A stretch of 64,000 bases of DNA from Fragum whitleyi. Its lineage: Eukaryota > Mollusca > Bivalvia > Cardiida > Cardiidae. Made by a program: the position numbers and the translations under genes. The notes under the pieces are model-generated. The model did not search any database. It had not been told where the DNA came from and saw only the letters and a list, made by a program, of their open reading frames with translations. The stretch's first letter is position 1; each line of letters begins with the position of its first letter. The stretch covers positions 64,158,034-64,222,033 of the forward strand of contig OX411543.1 in NCBI GenBank assembly GCA_948146395.1, read 5' to 3'. Below, one piece after another: positions 43,836-54,450 of the stretch.

Positions 43836-43979
43836 TTCTACTTCTTTGTTGTTGGAGACAAATGTCCCACAAATTTGTATTTTGTTGAAGACAACATTAA
43901 ACTTCATCAAGATTTAACGAGTCTGGCTCCAGGTTTTTCCATAGTAATAAAACAGAAAACAAGTAGTGTATGCTAAAGT

Positions 43980-44412
43980 TAATAACATTGTGAAATTGAC
44001 ATTTACCTCAATCATAACCATTCTAAATTGCTCTCTCAGCGCTCCATTCACTCATTCCAAACACTCACTCAAACCATTCAAAAACACTCAAACCCATTGA
44101 AAAATATAGAATCAACAACATCATTCAAAATAAATTTTGATAGAGAAAAATCACAATTTCTTTGACATAATTCAAATTGTTAGCGTCTCATAGGTTCTTG
44201 AAGAGATGGGAAGCTATGTGTAGAATGTGTATGCATATTTTATTAAAAGGAGGTAATCAATATCGCTAAATTTGTTCATCCTGAACAAAATTTGAGATAT
44301 AGGATTACCTCCCATTAAATTCACTCAAAACTCCCTCCACACACTCATTCAATTTCATTCCAAAATCAATCCAAAATCCTTCACCTTGTCAATTTCAGGA
44401 TGTTTTTAGCTG
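43980..44412. repeat. 430-bp MITE with CCTGAACAAAATT hairpin, copy 2
   Basis: Same order as 7828-8254: gaaattgacatttac, CACTCA-rich text, the central aggtaatcaatatcgctaaa hairpin, and ccttgtcaatttcaggatg. Confidence 0.7.
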
Positions 44413-44460
44413 TAAGATCAGACTGCACATCTGTGCAGGCTGATCTTTGTCCATGTTGTC

Positions 44461-45598
44461 AACTGATGCTTTCTTTACATCAGGAAAATAACATGAGCAG
44501 CAAGGAAAAAGGGTAAAAATGATTAACCGTATTTTGCATTTTAGTCCGTTTGACTTCTATATGGGCCAACCTTTTCATCAATTGCATAAAATTGCGTTTG
44601 TATGAAGGATTTGTATGTGGTATTATCTTAATTTCAGCTTAATACCATTCCAAAAAATAATTTTTGAATTTTAAAATGGTTTCAAAATAATGATTTTGTC
44701 TATCTAGTTAATGTTCTGCATTTTCCGCTCATAAACACGAGGGATGATGAAGGCTGTTTAGAAGTAAAAAAAATGAAAATGAATAGTAAAAAAAAATTTG
44801 GTTTTTATACAAACCATTTGACAGATGAAATGTCCATTATTCCTTATTTGGAAATGCTAATTAGCATATTGACGGTAATGTTATCTTTAACTTAAATATC
44901 ACGTGATTTGTACTGTTATTACTCGCCTGCATGTCTAGTTTTCCTCATGAAAATCCCAACAACTTTGTTAAATAATACGTTTTGATTGGTCTAAATATGA
45001 GAATATGGGGTTCATCTCAGAATAGATAAAAACATTTAACAATTATCTTGTCAAACGGTGTTTGGAAAAAGAGAGAATATCCTAAGGAAGTAAATATCTT
45101 CGATAAAATTAATTTTATAAACATACTCACTTTTATACTAAAACAACTCTCTTTAAATCATACACTTTTGACTCAGCCTCTATTCAAATCAGAACTATTT
45201 TTTGATAGACATTTTGCTATTCCGTTTAATACAGACACGAGAAGGTATGAACAGCTAAGAGTAAACATGTAGACGGATGGACAAAATCATTATTTTACAT
45301 TCAAACATTCTGAAAAATGAAATTCTTCATGGTATTAGATGGAAAATATGAAATGAAGAGAAAAAAATGTTTCATTAATTTGATTCTGAGATTTTTGGTA
45401 AAATGTTGGTCCATATAGAAGTCAAATGGACTATACAATAACATGAAGAGCAGAAAGATTTTCCTACAAATGTTGTTGTGCATTTTTGTCTAGAAGAGAA
45501 AAGTATTTTGCCTACTTGTATTTTGTAGTTTTGTACTGAAGAATCTTTAAATGCCATTACCAGATGGCTAGATTTTGGACGGGTTCAATTCTAAAGAA
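44461..45598. other. Intergenic, nothing recognised
   Basis: AT-rich DNA. Open frames here are short and lack codon structure. Confidence 0.4.
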
Positions 45599-45599
45599 G

Positions 45600-46030
45600 T
45601 TGAAGAAATAGAGGATAATCGTTTGTTTCAGTGTAAGATCGATTTATATTTCATTGAGTGAACAACAAAAGTGATATTTTCACGAGCGGCGGAGCCACAA
45701 GTGAAAATATACCTTTTGTTGTTCACGAAATGAAATATTAATCGATCTTACACGAAAAACAAACGATTATTCTATTTCTTTAATGCAAAAATGAGACTGA
45801 ATGTGAAATTTCTATGACATACTTTCGTAAAGCACGTCATTTTGCACGTAATTGCTATGCAACGTTCATTATGACGTCACGTATTTCGCCCCGCATAGAT
45901 GACCTCAGATAGGATACAATTCACAAAAGCAGGGTATAAGTTTTTGATAATTTCACTGCTTTTGCGGTGAGATTATCAAGTGATAATCTACCGTTATTTC
46001 TCGATAAACCACCGAAAAGCATTAAAGAAA
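45600..46030 (+). mobile_element. Two-hairpin element, copy A, with CRE motif
   Basis: A first foldback of about 90-bp arms (gaggataatcgtttgtttca ... its complement) and a second foldback (aagtttttgataatttcact ... taccgttatttctcgataaa) are joined by a linker with TGACGTCA at 45872-45879. Nearly the same sequence recurs at 53915-54335. Confidence 0.8.
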
Positions 46031-46039
46031 ACACTTTTA

Positions 46040-46520
46040 TGCCCCTGCATTTATAATTATTTATTGGGGTATCATTATTTTTGTCCTGTCTGTCTGTCTG
46101 GCTTGGCTTGTCAGTTTGTCCACAAAAGAAATTGTATAAGCCATAACTTTTTTTAAAAAAAAACACTAAGTAAGTCATCTTACTTGGCATGTGAGTTGTT
46201 TGTTAGAAGACCTTCTTTGGAAAGAATCTTCAAGATTAATACTTAAGGTTATTTGTCAATGTCAAATTGTGTAGAGTTGAAATTTTTACATTGGCCATTT
46301 GTTAAGCATTTTGAGGGTCCCTGCAAATATTAACGCAAGATTCAAGTAGAAGGTCATAGGTCAAATATTCAAATTAAGCTAGGTGACAGCATTACACTTA
46401 TATCTATTGTGGATGGATCTAAGAATAATTCTTAGGACGGCTTCATTTGTGAGGTCTTTTGTGAAGGCAAAATTTGTAATTTGCATGTGTTTGTCTGGCT
46501 ACTAATGTTTAAAGAAAAAC
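46040..46520. repeat. Old (GTCT)n-type dispersed repeat
   Basis: ttattggggtatcattattt, gtctgtctgtctggc and later gagggtccctgcaaat resemble other tandem-array relics. The borders are unclear. Confidence 0.35.
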
Positions 46521-46639
46521 AATTTTTTCACGCAGTTGTTTTTGTGTTATATTGAAACAATGCCTCCTTTATGTTGATATAACACAATCATGGAATATAA
46601 CTCGAGAAAAAAGGAAGTTTTTTGTGTTGTACAGTCCCT

Positions 46640-46870
46640 GTGATTTCTTGGTGTCTGTGATCTAGAGATTGAGTGTCGGCCTCTTAACCAAAAGGTCCTG
46701 AGTTAGATTCGCGGGAGTGGCTATCGATCTTGGTTCTTTCAATGGCCCCGACATTCAAAGCGAGTACTGGTGATTTTTCCAGGAAGCAGAATTGAGAGGG
46801 ATTAATTTAAGTTGTAAGAACGTGTTTCCCAATTGATTTAAAACTAAATAGGTTTAAACCAGAGAAAGAG
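46640..46870 (+). mobile_element. tRNA-derived SINE-like element
   Basis: gtgatctagagattgag resembles an A box, ctcttaac an anticodon loop with CTT (Lys-like), and gagttagattcgcgg a B box, spaced as in a tRNA. A non-tRNA body follows (gagtactggtgatttttcca) and a tail actaaataggtttaaacc. No acceptor-stem pairing supports a working tRNA. Confidence 0.5.
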
Positions 46871-46971
46871 GTGGAGGGGCAGGGCAAGTGATCCATTAAT
46901 TAAAGAGGACACGAAGAAATTAATTGAACTTCATCATCTGAAGTATGTGTAAATACCAGCTGGCATTTTCG

Positions 46972-47046
46972 AGGGGTTAGTGCAAGACTATTGTAAGTGC
47001 CTATATATTTATAGGCACTTACAATAGAATTGCACAAACCCCTCAT
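46972..47046. repeat. Palindrome, TGGCTCAG family
   Basis: Arms gaggggttagtgcaagacta and its near-complement, with the centre tgcctatatatttataggca. Confidence 0.8.
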
Positions 47047-47353
47047 TTAATGAAGTGTTTCATACTGTTTCGTGAACATGTAATGTTTCTTTAACTGTAA
47101 AATATCATAATTGTAGCCTTGAAGATGGATACATTGTCTTTGTAAAACAATTATTGTTCTTGTTGTAATATTTGTTTTCAGCTGAATGTGTTATAACAGT
47201 GACATTCCCATGGAAAAGGGACATTCTACATGTTTAACTCCAGCATTGCATTCTGAATGCCAAAGCAATGCAAACTGTTTGAAAATTATACCCTGCTTTG
47301 CATGCAAGTACAGTTGCAAAGTGGGGTATAATTTGCAGATAGTTTGCATCATT

Positions 47354-50033
47354 AGCTCGACTATTCGAAGAATAGGGGGGCTATTCCAGTCACGTCGGCG
47401 TCGGCGTAATGCTTTGGTTAAGTTTTTACGTGCAAGTGTTTAAAATCTCTGTTTCTATTAAAGCAATTGCTTTGAAACTTTGCACATGCTTCTGTGACCA
47501 TAATATCAGCATCTTATCAAAGATTCATTACTCTGATATTGAATTTAGTGGAATTTTAACTATTTTCGGACTTAGAAATCTTGGTTAAGTTTTTACGTGC
47601 AAATGTTGTTTATCTGAGATATTTCTGTTTCTATTAAAGCTATTGCCTTGAAACTAAAGCTATTGCTTTGAAACTTTACACATGATTCCGTGGCCATAAT
47701 ATCAGCATCTAGACAAAGATTCATTACTCTGATATTGAATTTAGTGGAATTTTAACCTTTTTCGGACTTAGAAATCTTGGTTAAGTTTTTACGTGCAAAT
47801 GTTGTTTATCTGAGATATTTCTGTTTCTATAAAAGCTATTGCTTTGAAACTTTGCACATGCTTCTGTGACCATAATATCAGCCTCTTGACAAAGAATCAT
47901 TACTCTGATATTGAATTTAGTGGAATTTGAACCCTTGTCGGACTTAGAAAATCCCTTACCAAACTGACTTAGACAGACTTATATGCCACTTATATGTCAG
48001 TTATATGTCAGTTATATGGGGCATATAACTGGCATATAAGCCACTTATATGTTGAGCTGAAATGCAACTATGTGAGATCTATGTATATGCCAGTTATATG
48101 TCTGGAATTAGTTAAGGTAGCAATCTCTTTATAAGTCCCATATAACTGACATATAACTGACATATAAGCCTTCTTGGGGAGTCAAATGAATGGAGAACAT
48201 CTATGTCATTTATATGGATAGCTGCTAAGCCACATAGTCACCTGACACATCAGACCAATGAAACCTCTCCTTGTAATCTCAGTTTAAGCCAATGAAACAA
48301 AGTGTTATTTATTTATTCAGTTAAGTGGTAGTTTTAAAAAAAATCTAATGTGTGTACTGTGTTTGGATTATATTGATGTCTAAACACTGAAATTAAGGTA
48401 AAAACTAATTGGTATTTCTCTTTTCTAATTCTTTCATATGTAATTGATATTTTCATTAGGTGCACAAATCACACTTAAATCAATATTTCAGAAATATAGA
48501 GGTAATGGACAAGAAATTTTGGGATGTTAAGAAAATTTGTTTTAATTGTGATTCTGTAACACATGCTCAGGATTATTCAAAGAAGCAAATTGCAGTATAC
48601 TAAGCAATAAAAGCATATTTATGAAATAATAATTGTTTCTTTGAATGTAGTGAAAAGAAAGTCCTATTTTTGCTTCAAATTCCTCAGTTGCCCAAAGTAG
48701 AAAAATGCTAGGCTTACAGGCTAGTTCTTTTCATTGATATATTATAATACTTTTACATAACCTCTCATTTCATTTGCACAGCAAGTATAATTCAAAAGTT
48801 AGTTTAGAAGTTGAAAATATTGTACACAATTTTGAGACAAAGAAAATAATTTCTTCAGAATAAAGTGTACACAAATGCATTCTGCTACTGACCTACTTTT
48901 GACATATATGGGACTTATATGCCCCATATAAATGGCATATAAGTCCCATATAAGTGGCATATATGGGACATAGAAGTGACATATATGGCCCATATAAGTT
49001 ATTTTTCCCATCCATATAAGTGGCATATAAACCACATATATGTGACTTATATGGCATTTTAGCCATATATGCCACTTATATGGGACATAGATCTCATTTG
49101 CATTTAAAATTCTAATCTGTGACATATAAGCCACATATATGGCAAACAACTATGTTACTTATATGCCGCTTATATGGGACATAGATCTAGACATATATGT
49201 GACATATAAGGCAATTTCGTAGGGGATCTTGGTTAAGTTTTTACATGCAAATGTTGTATTTCTGTAATATCTCTATTTCTACTAAAGCTTTTGCTTTGAA
49301 ACTTTGCACATGCTTTTGTTACCATAATATCAGCCTCTTATCAAAGATTTTTTACTCTGATATTGAATTTAGTGGAATTTTAACCTTTTTCAGACTCAGA
49401 AATTCTTGGTTAAGTTTTTACGTGCAAATGTTGTACATCAGTTATATCTCTAATTCTATTATAGCTATTGCTATCAAACTTTGAACATGCTTCAATGATC
49501 ATAACAACAGCCTCTTGATAAAAATTCAATTCTCTGGTATAGAATTTAGTGGATTTTTAACCCTTTTTGGACTTAGAAATTCTTGGTTAAGTTTTTACGT
49601 GCAAATGTTTGATTTCTGTAATATCTCTATTTCTACTATAGCTGTTGCTTGGAAACTTTCTGTAATATCTCTATTTCTACTATAGCTGTTGCTTGGAAAC
49701 TTTAGACATGCTTCTTTGACCATAATTTTAGCCCACAAAAAAAGATTCATTACTCTGATATTTAATTTAGTGGAATTTTAACCCTTTTCGGCCTTAAAAA
49801 ACTTGGTTATGTTTTTATGTGCAACTGTTTTATGTTAGTTGTATCTCTGTTCCTACTAAAGCTATTGCTTTGAAACTCTGCACATGCCTCTGTGACCGTA
49901 ATATCAGCCTCTAGACAAAGATTCTTTTCTCTTGACTTTCATTTAATTGAATTTCCAATGTCGAAATTGATTTGCTGTTACTATCCAGCACATGGAATAG
50001 TCGAGCTTCGCTGTCCTCCGACAGCTCTTGTTT
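47354..50033 (+). mobile_element. HINE-like element, AGCTCGACTATTC family
   Basis: It starts agctcgactattcgaagaat, then gtcggcgtcggcg and seven or so monomers of about 165-178 bp (cttggttaagtttttacgtg ... gaatttagtggaattttaac). It ends with the subterminal GAATAGTCGAGCT, the hairpin gctgtcctccgacagc (50010-50025) and ctcttgttt. Interrupted by 47951-49227. Confidence 0.85.
47951..49227. mobile_element. TIR element with 11-bp phased TTATATG arrays
   Basis: It is inserted in a monomer of the surrounding element (cttagaaa | ... | cttggttaag). The ends ATCCCTTACCAAACTG and (complement) ATCCCCTACGAAATTG are inverted. Blocks at 47977-48170 and 48901-49210 consist of 11-bp units with cttatatg or catataag cores, flipping orientation within each block. 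The 730-bp middle is unique and non-coding. Superfamily not recognised. Confidence 0.75.
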
Positions 50034-50548
50034 TGTCATCCTTAATGCAGGGCAGTATAGTCAATGGTTTGACTGACTCTGTGATTTAAGCTCACCTGAG
50101 CTCATCATGCTTCTTTAAGCTTTAAAAGTCACTGTGCTTCTGTCCGCTGTCTTAAGTAATTCTAGTGTCTACACTCTAGGGGCCTAAACTTTTGTCTTAA
50201 TATTGTTTTAAAGCTATTTGCTCTTTTCGTACAATGTTTATTTTACATAGAATGGTTTAATTGTTGTTTAGAATAGTCTTTATTGGCTATTTGCAACATA
50301 TATTGTATTTCAAATTTCGGCATGTCTAGGATTTTTATCTTCTAAAAGATGTTAAAATCTTAACTTGAAAACAAAGGCTAATTTGTCTTAAGAGTAAAGT
50401 AGAATGGCCATTTGATCGGTAAAAAATCAAGTGTTAAACATTGCAACCCTGCCTTGCGTTCAGGATACAAAGGTGTTTGTGAATGTTTGAAATGGTATCC
50501 CACTTTGCACATAACTATACATGCAAGGTAAAGTAAGGTACTGTTTTT

Positions 50549-51530
50549 AGCTCACCTGAGCACAAAGTGCTCAAGGTGAGCTATTGTGGTTAGGTGGATG
50601 TCCGTCGTACGTCGTGTGTCGTGTGTCGTCAACATTTACCTTGTATGCACTCTAGAGGCCATATTTTTTGCCCAATCAACCTGAAATTTGGTCAGAATGA
50701 TTGTCTTGATAAAATCTCGGACGAGTTCGAAATTGGGTCAAGTGGGGTCAAAAACTAGGTCACAGGGTCAAATTTTAGAAAAACCTTGTATGCACTCTAG
50801 AGGCCACATTTTTTGCCCGTTCAACCTGAATTTTGGTCAGAATGATTGTCTTGATGAAATCTTGGATGAGTTTGAAATTGGGTCAACTGGGGTCAAAAAT
50901 TAGGTCACAGGGTCAAATCTTAGTAAAACCTTGTATGCACTCTAGAGGCCACATTTTTTGCCCGTTCAACCTGACTTTTGGTCAGAATGATTGTCTTGAT
51001 TAAATCTTGGATGAGTTCCTAATTAGGTCAAATGGGGCCAAAAACTAGGTCACAGGGTCAAATCTAAGAAAAACCTTGTATGCACTCTAGAGGCCACATT
51101 TTTTGCCCATTCAACCTGAATTTTGGTCAGAATGATTGTCTTGATTAAATCTTGGATGAGTTTGAAATTGGGTCAAGTGGGGTCAAAAACTAGGTCACGG
51201 GGTCAAATCTTTAATAAAAACTTGTGTGCACTCCAGAGGCCAAATTTTTTGTCTGATCAACCTGAAATTTTGTCAGAATGATTGAATTGGTGCAATTTTT
51301 CATGAGTATGAAATTTGGTCATGGGGGATCAAAAACTAGGTCAAAGAGTCAAATCATAGAAAATCGTTGTAAGTGAACCTGAAAATTGTTAAAAAAGGAT
51401 TCTCAAGTTGTATAGAAGAAATAGCATTGTTTAGCATAGTCATTCATCATTCTATTTCTAATACTACTTTTGAAAATTTTAGACAGTTCATTCAGGTGAG
51501 CGAATAAGGGCCACTATGGCCCTCTTGTTT
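50549..51530 (+). mobile_element. HINE-like element, GCTCACC family, 145-bp monomers
   Basis: agctcacctgagcacaaagt, a cgtcgtgtgtcg tract, and five monomers (ggccacattttttgcccg ... gtcaaaaactaggtcacag) at a 145-146-bp step. It ends aggtgagcgaataa, the hairpin agggccactatggccct (51507-51523) and ctcttgttt. Confidence 0.88.
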
Positions 51531-51875
51531 AAATACATGTATTCCTAAATGGTTTTGATCTTGAAATCAAGGCTGGACAATTCGTTGAGCATCTTGCTTT
51601 GCACATAACTAAACATACAAAGTAAGATACTGTTTCTTAAATGTTTTTAAATTGGTTCAATCGTGAGTTTGTCCCTTTTTGTGGGATCGGTCACTTATAT
51701 ATTGTTAACTATTTAACCTTGAGATATGTTATATGTTGAAATAATTTTACTGATTTATTATACAGCAAGACAAATTCATTCATATTCGAATATATGAAAT
51801 GGCAAAGAGTTATAAATTATAGAATACATGAAGCATTTGTGTTACTTTCATATTTGCCTTAGAGCTAACAAATTA

Positions 51876-53673
51876 CAGTAAAACTGGCATTAAGCGACCA
51901 GTAGGGGGAGGGGGGCATAAAAAGGGGCCTAAAAAGCGGTTGTTGATGGAAATGGTGGCTTAAAGCATAATTTAATGACATAGGTGTAACTAGGATTTTG
52001 AAATTTTTACGCACTTAGAAGGCGACAAACATAGAAAGTATAGGATAAAGGCGATATTTGGACCAGGACTTTGACAAAAGATGAATGTCTTTCGTCTGCT
52101 CATTAGTCCCCTACCGGTGTTCACACCGGAGGGGACTATAGGTTTGCCCTCCGTCTGTCCGTCCGTCTGTCTGTCCGTCCATCTGTCCATCCGTCCGTCT
52201 GTCTGTCCGTCCGTTTGTCCGCTCAAATCTGGATCCCGCGATAACTTAATAACTAAGCAAGCGTTTTTGATGAAAGTTGGTATATGACTAGATGGCAATG
52301 TGTAGATTATGCACATCATTTTATTTTTGTTTTTCGACTTAAATTGAGGTTGCTATGGTTACAGAAATAGTGAAAATATGGCCAAAAATGGGATCCTGCG
52401 ATAAGATAATAACTAAGCAAGCTAGTTTGATGAGACTTGGTATATGACTATATGGCAATGTGTAGATTATGCACATCATTTTATTTTTGTTTTTAGACTA
52501 AAATTGTTGTTGCTATGGTTACGGAAATAGTGAAAATATGGCAAAAAATATTGGATCCTGCGATAAGTTAATAAGTAAGCAAGCTAATTTGATGAGACTT
52601 GGTATATGACTAGATGGCAATGTGTAGATTATGCACATCATTTTATTTTTGTTTTTAGACTAAAATTGTTGTTGCTATGGTTACGGAAATAGTGAAAATA
52701 TGGCAAAAAATATTGGATCCTGCGATAAGTTAATAAGTAAACAAGCTAATTTGATGAGACTTGGTATATGACTAGATGGCAATGTGTAGATTATGCACAT
52801 CACTTTATCTTTGTTCTTTGACAAAAAGTGTGGTTGCTATGGTAACGGAAATAGTGAAAATATGGCAAAAAATGGATCCTGCAATAACTTAATAACTAAG
52901 CAAGCTAACTTGATGAAACCTGTTTTAAAATGTAAAAAAAATTATAAGCCATGTTAGTCAGGGTGGTGATGCAGCAGTATTAATCACCTCTAGTGAAAGT
53001 TCTCATTTCTTACCAACAAGACTGAAGAAAAACATCTTGGATCAGACAAGGTAACTGTTATTGATACTATTTCTTGCATCTGTCTATTGCTTCCATGAAT
53101 TGTATAGTGGGCACAGCAGAGACAACAACTCATGTAAGTCTTGTTTAACCCTTTAACAAGACCTGGTTTTGACGACCCTGATAGAATTGGCGTGGGAAAA
53201 CATTGAGACAAACAAAGCCGGTAGGGGACTTGTGCCCATGTCCAACATGGCTCTTGTTTTTTCTATGATTCGAGCATTAGTGATTAATCAAAATATCGTA
53301 ACTACTTGAATAACCTGTTGTTTCGATATTATGATCGTTCATCAAAGACATTTTTCGAAATAGGATTTATTTCACTTGAGTAATGTGCAAAATGGTAGTT
53401 ATGCCCTGTAATGATAAATAGATATAATATTTGATAGCATGTAAAGATTGCCACATAATTCTTACTTAATCCTACGATGTTCCAACCCAAAAGAATCGTC
53501 TCATTGAGACAATTCTAATGGGTTCTAACGTCATAAGATCCAATGATTAACAATTCTTGCTTATGATTGTCCACTTTTTCGGAGATTTTGCTTACAATGA
53601 AGGGAGTTTTTATGGTGAGCGCTTCATAAGAGTGGTTGCTTACTAGAAATGTTCGCTCGAGCAATATCAACTG
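51876..53673. mobile_element. pogo/Tigger-like MITE split by another element
   Basis: cagtaaaactggcattaagc at the left and a right end whose complement starts cagttgatattgctcg, with TA outside each. Inner text gaatcgtctcattgagacaa matches the copy at 1289-1630. The AGTCCCC-family element at 52105-53259 lies inside. Confidence 0.6.
52105..53259 (+). mobile_element. HINE-like element, AGTCCCC family, different 160-bp monomers
   Basis: agtcccctaccggtgttcac starts a hairpin; a GTCC/GTCT tract (52150-52222) and about four to five monomers of 159-162 bp follow (ggatcctgcgataa at 52231, 52391, 52553, 52715, 52874). It ends CCGGTAGGGGACT, the hairpin gcccatgtccaacatggc and ctcttgttt. Same termini as 34453-35992 but an unrelated array. 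Confidence 0.88.
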
Positions 53674-53914
53674 TACAGGCTTTCCCAGTTAACTTTAATT
53701 AAACACTTGCAAAAGTCTTAAAGATACAAGGGATGACAAAGTGTATAACATGAAAACTCACCCTGCCTTTTCTTTTTTGGCATATAAAAGTTTGGACATG
53801 ATTTATTGTCTTTGGATAGAAGTAAGACCCTTCCTATAATTTTTGTCCGCCCAGTTTTTGTCTAGCCTGCTATCGGTGAACAAGAGTTGTCATTATGATA
53901 ATTGGTATTATATA

Positions 53915-54335
53915 GAGGATAATCGTTTGTTTCAGAGTAAGATCGAATTATATTTCATTGAGTGAACATCAAAAGCTATATTTTCACGAGTGGCAGAGCC
54001 ACAAGTGAAAATATAGATTTTGTTGTTCACGAAATGAAATATTTATCGATCCTACTCGAAAAACAAACGATTATTCTATTTCTTTAATGCAAAAATGAGA
54101 CAAAATATGAAATTGCTAGGACAAATTTTCGTAAAGCGCGTCATTTTGCGCGTGATTGCTATGCAACGTTCATTGTGACGTCACTTATTTCGCCCCGCAT
54201 AGATGACGTCAGATAGGATGAAATGCACAAAAGCAGGGTATAAGTTTTTGATAATCTCACTGCTTTTGCGGTGAGATTATCAAGTAATAATCTACCGTTA
54301 TTTCTCGATAAACCACCGAAAAGCATTAAAGAAAT
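53915..54335 (+). mobile_element. Two-hairpin element, copy B, with two CRE motifs
   Basis: A nearly identical twin of 45600-46030. TGACGTCA occurs at 54176-54183 and 54204-54211; copy A has the second site mutated to TGACCTCA. Confidence 0.8.
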
Positions 54336-54450
54336 GCATTTATTGCATCTGAACTTGACCGGACCATCAATTCTATATTTTCAGAAAGATTTTAGAATAA
54401 TTTGGCTGGCTCATTGGACATCTTGAGAAGATTTGCTTTTGTACATATTC

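Noticed and set aside
46640..46725. Functional tRNA gene
   Set aside because: A- and B-box-like motifs are present, but no convincing acceptor stem, and a SINE-like body follows.
48799..49149. Minus-strand open frame of 116 codons
   Set aside because: It is the 11-bp array read as codons: three units equal eleven residues, giving a repeating Tyr/Met/His/Ile peptide. The frame exists because the repeat lacks stops, not because of coding selection.
51990..52319. Minus-strand open frame with a DGQTDGQ run
   Set aside because: Translation of the GTCC/GTCT microsatellite at the start of an AGTCCCC-family element.
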